Positions 7,358 to 14,620 of a stretch of 19,954 nt of DNA are shown piece by piece. A program made the position numbers and the translations under genes. The stretch spans positions 1 through 19,954 of the forward strand of contig CAZLLB010000036.1 of assembly GCA_964560165.1 (NCBI GenBank), given 5' to 3'. Position 1 is the stretch's first letter. The number at the start of each line of letters is the position of its first letter. The notes beneath the pieces were generated by a model, which had not been told where the DNA came from, ran no database searches, and worked only from the letters and a program-made list of their open reading frames with translations. Origin of the DNA: Parvibaculum sp964560165. GTDB taxonomy: Bacteria; Pseudomonadota; Alphaproteobacteria; Parvibaculales; Parvibaculaceae.

Positions 7358-8824
7358 ATGTCCGTTTCGTCAGAGCTTCATTTCAGATCCGCTGCGGAGC
7401 TGGCACGCATGATCCAGCGCCGTGAGATCAGTTCCCGCGAATTGCTGGAGCATTTCGTCGCGCGGGTCGAGCTTCTCAATCCGAAGCTCAACGCGGTCGT
7501 CGCCAAGGACATTGAGCGCGCGCGTAAACTCGCCCATCACGCAGACGAAGTGCAAGCGCGCGGCGAAAGCTTAGGGCCTCTTCACGGGCTGCCGACGACC
7601 ATAAAGGATGCCTTCGAAGTGGAGGGCATTGTCTCGACAGGCGGCGCACCAGTTTGGGCGAACAATATTCCACCCCGCAGCGCCACCGCCGTTGAGCGCA
7701 TACAGCGCGCAGGCGGCATCGTTTTCGGCAAGACCAACGTACCCTACCTGTCGGGTGATCTTCAGACGTATAATGACGTTTACGGAACAACTAACAATCC
7801 CTGGAATCTCGCTTGCGGGCCTGGCGGATCTTCGGGTGGTTCGGCGGCGGCGGTCGCGGCGGGGTTCACAGCGTTTGAGTTTGGCAGCGACATCGGTGGC
7901 TCCATCCGTACGCCCGCGCATCTCTGCGGCGTCTTCGGGCACAAGTCGACTTTCGGCATCATTCCCAAGCGTGGCCATGTGAGCCCTGCTCCCGGCTCCC
8001 TGCGCGAAGGCGACCTTTCGGTTGCGGGTCCGCTGGGGCGAAGCGCTGAAGATCTCCGCATTCTGCTGGATATCACGGCGGGGCCGGACTGGGGCATGTC
8101 GTCAGGATGGAAACTCGATCTGCCGCCCGCAAGGGCGCGTTCGCCGAAAGAACTCCGCGTCGCTGTCTGGATCGACGATCCTTTTTGCGACATCGACAAG
8201 GAAAGCGCGGCATTGTTGAAAAACGCCGCCAAGGCGCTCGAAGACGCCGGAGCGCGTGTCGATTGGAATGCGCGACCCGCTTTCACGCTGGCCGAGATCA
8301 CAGAAGCCTATCTGATCCTTCTCCATTCATGCGTTGGCTCAGGCTTTCCTGCTACGATCAAGGACCGCTGGATGGCTGAAAAAGCAAAGCTCGCGCCCGA
8401 CGACAAAAGCCACGCGGCATTGCAGATACGCGGCGCGACGATGAGCTATGCCGACCGCATGGTCTGGGAAGAAAAACAGACGCAGTTGCGCGCGAAATGG
8501 GCGGAATTCTTCGAAGGTTATGACGTCGTGCTTTCGCCGGTGATGATGCGGCCCGCCTTTGCGCATGATCAGAGCAGCAATTGGCACAAGCGCAGGCTTG
8601 ATGTGAATGGCACGGCTCGTGCCTATATGGATGCGTTGATCTGGGCCGGACCTGCCGTCGTTTCCTATCTGCCCGCTACAACCGCGCCTGTCGGGATCAC
8701 GAGCGAAGGCTTGCCGGTCGGCGTCCAGATCATCGGGCCGCATATGGGCGATCGCACGACAATCGCGGTGGCCGGAATGCTCGAAGAGATTCTCGGCGGC
8801 TTCAAGGCACCCCCGGGCTATTGA
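7358..8824 (+). CDS. Amidase (amidase signature family)
   Basis: A 488-residue hydrolase with the Ser-cisSer-Lys catalytic triad of the amidase signature family. The lysine is K83 in GLPTTIKDAF, the cis-serine is S158 in GPGGSSGGSAAA, and the nucleophile is S182 in SDIGGSIRTP. The residue spacing matches fatty acid amide hydrolase and bacterial amidases. It is not GatA in context: there is no gatC or gatB beside it, and the C-terminal half (WAEFFEGYDVVLSPVMMRPAF) resembles stand-alone amidases. No signal peptide is visible, so it is cytoplasmic. AGGGAGAG before the ATG is a strong ribosome binding site. An aminotransferase follows after 81 bases on the same strand, suggesting joint use of an amide-containing nitrogen compound. 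The substrate is not determinable. Confidence 0.93.
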   Translation: MSVSSELHFRSAAELARMIQRREISSRELLEHFVARVELLNPKLNAVVAKDIERARKLAHHADEVQARGESLGPLHGLPTTIKDAFEVEGIVSTGGAPVWANNIPPRSATAVERIQRAGGIVFGKTNVPYLSGDLQTYNDVYGTTNNPWNLACGPGGSSGGSAAAVAAGFTAFEFGSDIGGSIRTPAHLCGVFGHKSTFGIIPKRGHVSPAPGSLREGDLSVAGPLGRSAEDLRILLDITAGPDWGMSSGWKLDLPPARARSPKELRVAVWIDDPFCDIDKESAALLKNAAKALEDAGARVDWNARPAFTLAEITEAYLILLHSCVGSGFPATIKDRWMAEKAKLAPDDKSHAALQIRGATMSYADRMVWEEKQTQLRAKWAEFFEGYDVVLSPVMMRPAFAHDQSSNWHKRRLDVNGTARAYMDALIWAGPAVVSYLPATTAPVGITSEGLPVGVQIIGPHMGDRTTIAVAGMLEEILGGFKAPPGY

Positions 8825-8905
8825 AACGCTTCTTTGACAGCAGCGGAATGGGCTCCCATATTACCGCCCTTCCTGCTCCCCCGTAGAGTTTTCAAGGATC
8901 GCCCC

Positions 8906-10294
8906 ATGCCGAGCTTAAGCAATGCCGCCGTTCGTGACATCGAAACGGTAATTCACCCCTATACCAATCTCGATGCCTTTCGCGGCACGGGGCCGATGAT
9001 CATTGAGCGCGGCGAGGGCATTCACGTCTGGGATGCAGATGGGCGGAAATATATCGAAGGTCTCGCGGGGCTGTGGTGCACGTCGCTCGGTTACAACGAG
9101 CCGGAGCTGATCGAAGCCGCGGCCGAGCAAATGAGGCAACTGCCCTTCGCGCATGTCTTCGGTGGCAAAAGCCACGAGCGCGCCGCCGAGCTTGCTGAAA
9201 AGCTGAAGGCCATTGCGCCCCACAAGGCTTCGAAAGTTCTCTTCTGCGGTTCGGGCTCGGAAGCCAATGACCAGCAGGTGAAGCTCGTCTGGTATTACAA
9301 CAATGCCCTTGGCCGGACGAAGAAGAAGAAATTCATTTCGCGCCTGCGCGGCTATCACGGCGTCACAGTGGCGTCGGCAAGCCTTACAGGCCTCACGCCC
9401 AACCATCGCGATTTCGACCTGCCGCTCGATTTTGTGCGGCACACTGATTGCCCGCACTATTACCGTTATGCAGAGCCGGGCGAGACCGAGGACGAATTCA
9501 CGACACGGCTTGCCGCCAATCTCGAAAAAATGATTATCGAAGAAGACCCCGACACAGTCGCAGCCTTCATCGCCGAGCCGATCATGGGTGCTGGTGGCGT
9601 GGTCATTCCGCCGGATGGTTATTTCCAGAAGATCCAGGCGGTGCTCGACAAATACGACATCTACATGATTGCCGATGAGGTGATCTGCGGTTTCGGGCGC
9701 ACGGGCAATATGTTCGGCAGCCAGACTTTGGGCATCAAGCCGGATTCTATTTCAGTCGCCAAGGCTTTGTCTTCGGCCTACGTGCCCATCGCCGCCATAA
9801 CGGTTGGCGAGGAGATGTATCAGGCGATGATCGACGAAAGTAAAAAGATAGGCACTTTCGGGCACGGCTTCACCTATACGGCGCATCCGGTTGCCGCCGC
9901 CGTTGCCGTCAAGACGCTCGAAATCTACGAGAAGCGCAACATTGTCGGCCATGTGCGCAGCATCGCGCCGCGTTTCGAGGAGCGCATTCGCCGTCTGGGC
10001 GATCATCCGCTGGTCGGACACACGCGAGCGAAGGGACTTCTCGGCGCGATTGAGCTTGTCGCCGACAAAGCATCGAAGGAAGCGTTCGACGCCAAGGCCG
10101 GTGTTGGCGGCTTCGTGCAGAAGACAGCCGAGAAGCACGGCCTCATCTTGCGCGCGCTGGGCGGCGATATTGTCGCCTTCTGCCCGCCGCTGATCGTCAA
10201 GGAGAGCGACATCGACGACATTTTCGATCGCACGGAACTGGCGCTCAACGAGACCGAAGCATGGGTCGCCAAAGAGGGACTGCGCAACGTCTGA
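8906..10294 (+). CDS. Class III (omega) aminotransferase, PLP-dependent
   Basis: A 462-residue fold-type I aminotransferase. Cofactor phosphate-binding residues are in CGSGSEAND (114-122). The aspartate contacting the PLP ring nitrogen is D257 in IADEVICGFGRTG, and the Schiff-base lysine is K286 in SVAKALSS. The sequence fits omega-amino-acid/amine:pyruvate or putrescine-type transaminases, which move an amino group from a terminal amine to pyruvate or another oxo-acid. The frame is open from 8834, but the ATG at 8906 has AAGGAT seven bases upstream and begins with a family-like N-terminus. The stop codon overlaps the next start (TGATG). With the upstream amidase it could process an amino-amide or an omega-amino acid; this is inference. 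Confidence 0.93.
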   Translation: MPSLSNAAVRDIETVIHPYTNLDAFRGTGPMIIERGEGIHVWDADGRKYIEGLAGLWCTSLGYNEPELIEAAAEQMRQLPFAHVFGGKSHERAAELAEKLKAIAPHKASKVLFCGSGSEANDQQVKLVWYYNNALGRTKKKKFISRLRGYHGVTVASASLTGLTPNHRDFDLPLDFVRHTDCPHYYRYAEPGETEDEFTTRLAANLEKMIIEEDPDTVAAFIAEPIMGAGGVVIPPDGYFQKIQAVLDKYDIYMIADEVICGFGRTGNMFGSQTLGIKPDSISVAKALSSAYVPIAAITVGEEMYQAMIDESKKIGTFGHGFTYTAHPVAAAVAVKTLEIYEKRNIVGHVRSIAPRFEERIRRLGDHPLVGHTRAKGLLGAIELVADKASKEAFDAKAGVGGFVQKTAEKHGLILRALGGDIVAFCPPLIVKESDIDDIFDRTELALNETEAWVAKEGLRNV

Positions 10295-10710
10295 TGAGAG
10301 AAATCCGTTATCAACTTCTATTCGAGGGCAAAGTCTCGCCGGAAGACGAGATGGGCTCGGTGATGCGCGTCGAAACGAGGGCGCATTTCGGTGCGAGCGT
10401 CGATCCAGTGTTTTCGACGGGCGCCCCGCAAGCCGTGCTGACAGCCAGCGTTCAACCTGACGATTTCGGCGGCTTTACGGAGAGCGGCGAAATCGTCTTT
10501 GGCGGTGGTACGCTTGTCTATGTCAGTGACGGAGAGGGCAAGATAGGCGACAGCGCGAGTGCTGCCGTTCAGCAAGGCCATGTCGTGCGCCGTATTGAGG
10601 GCGGCACCGGTGCGTTTGAGGGCGCGAGCGGCGTTATCGTCTCGGCATTTACCGTGCGGGAAGACGCGATGATGCGCGACAGCCAGAGCGCGGTGATCTT
10701 CCTCGCCTGA
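10294..10710 (+). CDS. Small uncharacterised protein, possible AOC-like beta barrel
   Basis: A 138-residue protein that I do not recognise with certainty. Its ATG overlaps the aminotransferase stop by one base (TGATG), so it is translationally coupled to it; an upstream in-frame start at 10261 lies within the aminotransferase gene and is less likely. The sequence is beta-rich and Gly/Val-rich, with no signal peptide or membrane segment. A segment GGTGAFEGASGVIVSAFTV at about residues 104-122 resembles the G-T-G-x-F-x-G-A-x-G motif of allene-oxide-cyclase-like or dirigent-type barrels, which suggests a small lipocalin-like fold binding a hydrophobic ligand. That resemblance is by eye only. Coupling suggests a function linked to the amidase/aminotransferase pathway. 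Confidence 0.75.
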   Translation: MREIRYQLLFEGKVSPEDEMGSVMRVETRAHFGASVDPVFSTGAPQAVLTASVQPDDFGGFTESGEIVFGGGTLVYVSDGEGKIGDSASAAVQQGHVVRRIEGGTGAFEGASGVIVSAFTVREDAMMRDSQSAVIFLA

Positions 10711-10713
10711 ACG

Positions 10714-11469
10714 TCAGACGTGCTGGCCGCCGTTGATCTGGATTTCCGTACCGTTGACGTAACTCGATTGGTCCGTGCACAGGAAATAGATCGTCTTGGC
10801 GACTTCTTCGGGGGTGCCGAGGCGCTGCATGGGAATTTCGGCGACAATTTTTTCCGTGCCGGGCGACAGGATCGCCGTGTCGATTTCGCCGGGCGCGATG
10901 GCGTTGACGCGGATGCCGAGGCGGCCGAAATCAGAAGCCATTTCGCGCGTCAGGGCGGCGAGCGCCGCTTTTGACGTTGCATAGGCCGAGCCCGCAAAGG
11001 GGTGGACACGAACGCCTGCAATGGAAGTGACATTCACCACCGAGCCTTGCGCCTTCTTCAACTCCTCAACCAACCCGCGCGCGAGCATGGCGGAAGCAAA
11101 GAAATTCACCTGAAAGACCTGCTGCCAGACATCGAGACTGGTCTCGAAGACGCCGAGGCGCGAGCCGCCCTGCCCTTTGGGCGAAATTGCGGCATTGTTC
11201 ACCAGTGCATTAAGGCGACTACCCTGCGCCTTCAGCCTTTCGCGCATCTCGGCAATGGCGGCTTCGGTATTGGCGGGGTCCGCGAGATCAACCTGAATAT
11301 GGTCTTCAGGCCCTGCTTCCCACGGGCAATCCTCGGGGAAGGGTTGACGCGAACAGGTGATAACGCGCCAGCCGGCGCTGGAAAAGCGTTTAACGGTCGC
11401 ATGCCCGATGCCGCGGCTGGCGCCGGTGAGGATCAGGGTTTTGCGGTCTTCGTTCGCGGGTGTGCTCAT
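10714..11469 (-). CDS. Short-chain dehydrogenase/reductase (SDR)
   Basis: A 251-residue classical SDR. The NAD(P)-binding motif TGASRGIG is at residues 15-22, NNAA at 91-94, the catalytic serine at about 149 (VTSIAG), and the YxxxK pair Y163/K167 in SAYATSKAA. The ending (SSYVNGTEIQINGGQHV) is the usual C-terminal region of this family. The frame is open to 11505, but ATG 11469 gives the typical N-terminus and length; no clear ribosome binding site precedes it. It lies 51 bases downstream of the cation efflux gene on the same strand, probably as the last gene of the pdxH operon. Three bases separate it from the convergent small gene. The substrate is unknown; FabG-like reductases and other 3-oxo or sugar reductases are alternatives. 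Confidence 0.92.
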   Translation of the reverse strand: MSTPANEDRKTLILTGASRGIGHATVKRFSSAGWRVITCSRQPFPEDCPWEAGPEDHIQVDLADPANTEAAIAEMRERLKAQGSRLNALVNNAAISPKGQGGSRLGVFETSLDVWQQVFQVNFFASAMLARGLVEELKKAQGSVVNVTSIAGVRVHPFAGSAYATSKAALAALTREMASDFGRLGIRVNAIAPGEIDTAILSPGTEKIVAEIPMQRLGTPEEVAKTIYFLCTDQSSYVNGTEIQINGGQHV

Positions 11470-11520
11470 GCGACGCAATCTATGGCAAAGCCCTCGCAAG
11501 AGCAAAGCGGCTCGCCCAAC

Positions 11521-12465
11521 TCAGATCGGCTCGCGCGGCGTAATATCTTCAAGGCCTGCCGGGTCCTGATGGATAATGACCTCCGCCTCTGGAAATGCCT
11601 CAAGAATGCGCGCCTCAACCTCGTCGGAGATCAGATGCGCCTTCATCAGCGAAATTGTCTGATCAAGCTCGAGATGGCACTGAATGAAGGCGCGCGCGCC
11701 TGAGGCGCGCGTGCGCAGATCATGAATGCCCACAACCTCAGGATGGCTTAGAGCAATGGCCGTGATGCGCTCGCGCTCGGCATCGGTAAGCTCGCGGTCC
11801 ATCAACTGATCATAAGCGCTAAGGGCAATCTGCACGGCGCTATAGGCGATGAGCCCCGCGATCAGAATACCGCCAAGCGGATCGGCCCAATGCAACCCCA
11901 GCGTGCCCGACAGAAAAATGGCGGCGAGCGCGGAGAGGTTCATGAGAAGGTCGCCGCGATAGTGGATCGAGTCCGCCTCGATGGCGAGCGAACCCGTGCG
12001 GCTGACAACGTGGCGCTGGAATGCGACGAGCGCCAGCGTGACGGCGATGGCCCCCACCGCCACCACGATGCCGGGAAGTGAATTGCTGACAGGGGCCGGA
12101 TCGAAAAATCGCGTGATGGATTCATAAGCGATGAAGCCCGCCGACGCGCAGATGAATATCGACTGCCCCATGCCCGCCAGAGCTTCCGCCTTGCCGTGCC
12201 CGAAACGATGTTCGTCGTCGGCGGGGGTCAGGGCGTGACGCACGGCAACGAGGTTCAACAGTGACGCGGCACCATCGAGCAGCGAATCCATCAATGTGCC
12301 GAGCATCGCAACAGAGTCGGTCATGTAAACCGCTACGGCCTTGGCCGCGATGAGCATTATCGCGACGGCGACGGCGGCATAAGTCGCCTGCTTCATCAGG
12401 CGGGCGCTTTGCATGGCCTCCGCCCGTCCGGCGGTCGTCACGGAAAGAGCCTCGATGTTCGCCAT
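11521..12465 (-). CDS. Cation diffusion facilitator (FieF-like metal efflux)
   Basis: A 314-residue inner-membrane transporter of the CDF family exporting divalent metals (Zn, Fe, possibly Mn) in exchange for protons. The four ligands of the membrane metal site are visible: D60 and D64 (LMDSLLD) and H168 and D172 (SIHYRGDLLMN), each offset by 15 from E. coli FieF D45, D49, H153, D157. FGHGKAEALA at 88-97 and the cytoplasmic C-terminal domain (about 220-305, HDLRTRASGARAFIQCHLELD) are also family-typical. The all-Asp/His site DD-HD suggests Zn or Fe rather than Mn. This start overlaps pdxH by 28 bases; ATG 12414 would give a length closer to FieF, with GGAGG only two bases upstream. The start is therefore unsettled. 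Confidence 0.92.
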   Translation of the reverse strand: MANIEALSVTTAGRAEAMQSARLMKQATYAAVAVAIMLIAAKAVAVYMTDSVAMLGTLMDSLLDGAASLLNLVAVRHALTPADDEHRFGHGKAEALAGMGQSIFICASAGFIAYESITRFFDPAPVSNSLPGIVVAVGAIAVTLALVAFQRHVVSRTGSLAIEADSIHYRGDLLMNLSALAAIFLSGTLGLHWADPLGGILIAGLIAYSAVQIALSAYDQLMDRELTDAERERITAIALSHPEVVGIHDLRTRASGARAFIQCHLELDQTISLMKAHLISDEVEARILEAFPEAEVIIHQDPAGLEDITPREPI

Positions 12466-13076
12466 GCGCTGTCGGGCGTGTCGCGCGTGAAGACCAACCG
12501 ATCATGGAGGCGGAAGGGCCGGTCACGCCAGAACTCGATCTGCACGGGTTCGATCCGAAAACCCGACCAGTGCGGCGGGCGCGGTACTTTGCCCAAGCCG
12601 AATTTTGCCGCATACCGCGCCACTTCGCGCTCCAGCTCAAAGCGTGCCTCAAGAGGACGAGACTGGCGCGACGCCCAGGCACCGATCTGGCTGTCTCGGG
12701 CGCGGCTGGCGAAATATTCATCCGCCTCCGCATCACTCGCGCGCGTGACGATGCCGCGAACCCGAACCTGACGGCGAAGCGATTTCCAGTGGAAACAAAG
12801 AGCGGCTTTGAGATTTTCCGCCAGTTCGTGGCCCTTGGCGCTTTCCAGATTTGTATAGAAGACGAAGCCGCGTTCGTCGGCGGCCTTCAGCAACACCATG
12901 CGGACATCCGGCAAGCCGTCCGCATCCACCGTCGCCAGAGCCATGGCGTTGGGATCGTTCGGCTCGCTGGCGGCAGCTTTTTCCAGCCACTCGTGAAAAA
13001 GATGAAAGGGGTCTTTCGTCTCAGTCCAGGCGGAGGCTTCTTCGTTGTTTTTCGGATCTGCGGGGTGCTGCTTCAA
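12438..13076 (-). CDS. pdxH: Pyridoxamine 5'-phosphate oxidase
   Basis: A 212-residue FMN-dependent enzyme that oxidises pyridoxine or pyridoxamine 5'-phosphate to pyridoxal 5'-phosphate, the last step of vitamin B6 synthesis and salvage. Visible motifs include RMVLLK (59-64) and FYTN (73-76) for FMN binding, RDSQIGAWAS (127-136), and PLP-site residues in FRLHDR (188-193). Length and C-terminus (W..SRLFP) fit the family. The start appears to be TTG: an in-frame TAG at 13125-13127 is 16 codons upstream and no ATG or GTG lies between. GGAG about 10 bases upstream of the TTG may be the ribosome binding site. It is the first gene of a likely three-gene minus-strand operon with the cation efflux and SDR genes. 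Confidence 0.94.
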   Translation of the reverse strand: MKQHPADPKNNEEASAWTETKDPFHLFHEWLEKAAASEPNDPNAMALATVDADGLPDVRMVLLKAADERGFVFYTNLESAKGHELAENLKAALCFHWKSLRRQVRVRGIVTRASDAEADEYFASRARDSQIGAWASRQSRPLEARFELEREVARYAAKFGLGKVPRPPHWSGFRIEPVQIEFWRDRPFRLHDRLVFTRDTPDSAWRTSRLFP

Positions 13077-13242
13077 AACGTCAATGCTCCAGGGAGGGAA
13101 CAGAAAAGCGGGTAAAATCGTTCTCTACTCGGGCGTTAGTTCCCGCCTTATTTATTGCCACAATTCATGTCTTATATAGTCGCCACCAAGGGGTTTGTCC
13201 CACCAGTTACTCGGATGGGCTCGGAAAACAGGATCGCACCAC
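13077..13242. promoter_or_regulatory. Divergent promoter region of pdxH and lipoprotein operon
   Basis: This 166-base spacer must carry promoters for both directions. On the plus strand an AT-rich segment TTATATAGT (13172-13180) could supply a -10 box, but the nearest TTGCCA (13155-13160) is too close, so no box pair is called. On the minus strand no convincing pair is seen. GGGAAC (13096-13101) and GTTCCC (13139-13144) form a spaced inverted repeat of unknown meaning. Confidence 0.35.
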
Positions 13243-13716
13243 ATGAAGATTCTTAAAGGTTTGGCCATCGGCGCAATCGCCCTCTCTCTCGCGGCATGCG
13301 AACAGGGTGCAGGCCCGAAACAAAACATCGGTACTCTCGGCGGCGCTGTGGCTGGCGGCCTTGCTGGCTCAGCCGTCGGCGGCGGCACCGGTCGGCTTTG
13401 GGCCACGGGCGCGGGCGTGTTGCTCGGCGCTCTTGTCGGCAGCTCAGTCGGCAAATCTCTGGATCGCGCCGACCAAAATTACATGGCGCAGTCAACGCAA
13501 AATGCTCTGGAGAGCGGACAGACGGGCCAGCCGGTTGAGTGGCGCAATCCCGATTCCGGCAATTACGGCACGATCGTTCCCCAGCGCGCCTATCAGCAAA
13601 ATAACAGCTATTGCCGTGAATACTCCCAAAGCGTAGTTGTCGGCGGCAAGAGCGAACGCGCCTATGGCACTGCCTGCCGTCAGCCGGACGGCACCTGGCA
13701 GATCATAAACGGCTAA
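13243..13716 (+). CDS. Glycine-zipper lipoprotein (17-kDa surface antigen / RT0821 family)
   Basis: A 157-residue predicted outer-membrane lipoprotein. The N-terminus is a lipoprotein signal sequence with lipobox LAAC, so Cys19 would be the lipidated residue. It is followed by a glycine-zipper 2TM region at about 30-70 (GTLGGAVAGGLAGSAVGGG), as in rickettsial 17-kDa antigen and the RT0821/Lpp0805 family. The C-terminal part (residues 90-157) has two cysteines (in SYCREY and TACRQP) and the family ending DGTWQIING. The frame is open from a TTG at 13195, but ATG 13243 begins directly with the signal peptide and has GGAT 8 bases upstream. It is followed 31 bases later by the Sel1-repeat gene. 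The role is envelope-related and poorly understood. Confidence 0.92.
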   Translation: MKILKGLAIGAIALSLAACEQGAGPKQNIGTLGGAVAGGLAGSAVGGGTGRLWATGAGVLLGALVGSSVGKSLDRADQNYMAQSTQNALESGQTGQPVEWRNPDSGNYGTIVPQRAYQQNNSYCREYSQSVVVGGKSERAYGTACRQPDGTWQIING

Positions 13717-13747
13717 CGATCCGTTCAATCGATCTCTTGGGGGGACG

Positions 13748-14554
13748 ATGCGGTCCAGGATAAAAGCTTGGCCTTCACAGGCGGGGCTCATGGTCATGAT
13801 AATAGCGGCTGCGCTGTTTTTCAGCGCAGCCGCTGTGCATGCGGCCCCGGTCCAGGTTCTTCCCGGTCCGTCCGTGGAGTTGCCGCCTCCCAGCGTCCAG
13901 TTTCAGCAAGGTGTTGTCGCCTACGACAAAGGCGACTTTGCCGAAGCATTTAAAATCTGGCTGCCGCTCGCGCAGAAAGGCGATCTCGCAGCCATGCGTA
14001 ACGTAGCCCTGCTGCTGCGCAAGGGCGAAGGAACACCGCGCGATCCCAAACGCGCGCTCTGGTTTTATGAAGAAGCCGGCACCAAGGGGTTCGGTCTGGC
14101 GCAAGTCAATGCCGCGTTCATGCATCTTGAAGGCGACGGCGTCCCCAAGAATCTCGAAGCTGCCGCCTTCTGGTTTCACGCTGCCTCACTCGCCGGTAGC
14201 CCGATCGCGCAATACAATCTCGCCGTGATGTATGAGCGCGGAACCGGCGTCGAAAAAGACATGCCCCGCGCTTTGGGCTGGTACGCGCTGGCGGCGCGTT
14301 CAGGAAGCAAACCGGCCCTCGATCGCCTTGCCGTTCTGGTGCCTGCTCTCGATGGCCCCCGCCCGCCAGAACGTACCGAGTTGCCCGCGATGGAAACAGC
14401 ACCTCAGCCGTCACCACCAGTGCTGCAAACGCCCGTGACATCGGCTCCCGCTGAGGTCGAAACGCCGCGTTCCACGGCAAAGGGGCCCGTCAAGACGGAA
14501 CCTCTGCCGCCCGTCTTTCAGAACCCGGAAACCGGCGCGGCTTACCGATTCTAG
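13748..14554 (+). CDS. Exported Sel1-like (TPR-type) repeat protein
   Basis: A 268-residue protein with an N-terminal signal sequence (hydrophobic core about 15-30, likely cleavage after VHA near residue 32). Sel1-like repeats run from about residue 52 to 187, with recurring alanine/glycine helix pairs such as GDLAAMRNVALLLRKGEGT, ENLGLAQ-type and IAQYNLAVMYERGTGV. From about 200 to 260 the sequence is proline- and threonine-rich and probably disordered. Sel1 repeats mediate protein-protein interactions, so this is likely a periplasmic scaffold or adaptor. GGGGGG a few bases before the ATG is the ribosome binding site; ATG 13790 is an alternative. It lies between the lipoprotein and J-domain genes in a same-strand run (gaps of 31 and 66 bases). 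Its partners are unknown. Confidence 0.88.
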   Translation: MRSRIKAWPSQAGLMVMIIAAALFFSAAAVHAAPVQVLPGPSVELPPPSVQFQQGVVAYDKGDFAEAFKIWLPLAQKGDLAAMRNVALLLRKGEGTPRDPKRALWFYEEAGTKGFGLAQVNAAFMHLEGDGVPKNLEAAAFWFHAASLAGSPIAQYNLAVMYERGTGVEKDMPRALGWYALAARSGSKPALDRLAVLVPALDGPRPPERTELPAMETAPQPSPPVLQTPVTSAPAEVETPRSTAKGPVKTEPLPPVFQNPETGAAYRF

Positions 14555-14580
14555 AGACGGTTAACGAATTCGTATCGGAC

Positions 14581-14613
14581 CCGGCGATAATCTCGGCTTT
14601 TACGCCGCCGGAG
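14581..14613 (+). promoter_or_regulatory. Hairpin overlapping the J-domain gene ribosome binding site
   Basis: CCGGCG (14581-14586) can pair with CGCCGG (14606-14611); the latter contains the first two bases of the GGAG ribosome binding site (14610-14613) of the TTG-start gene at 14621. A competing stem CGGC (14594-14597)/GCCG (14604-14607) leaves the site free. This could tune translation of a chaperone-type gene, for example with temperature, but no known thermometer family was recognised. Confidence 0.3.
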
Positions 14614-14620
14614 CGACAGA

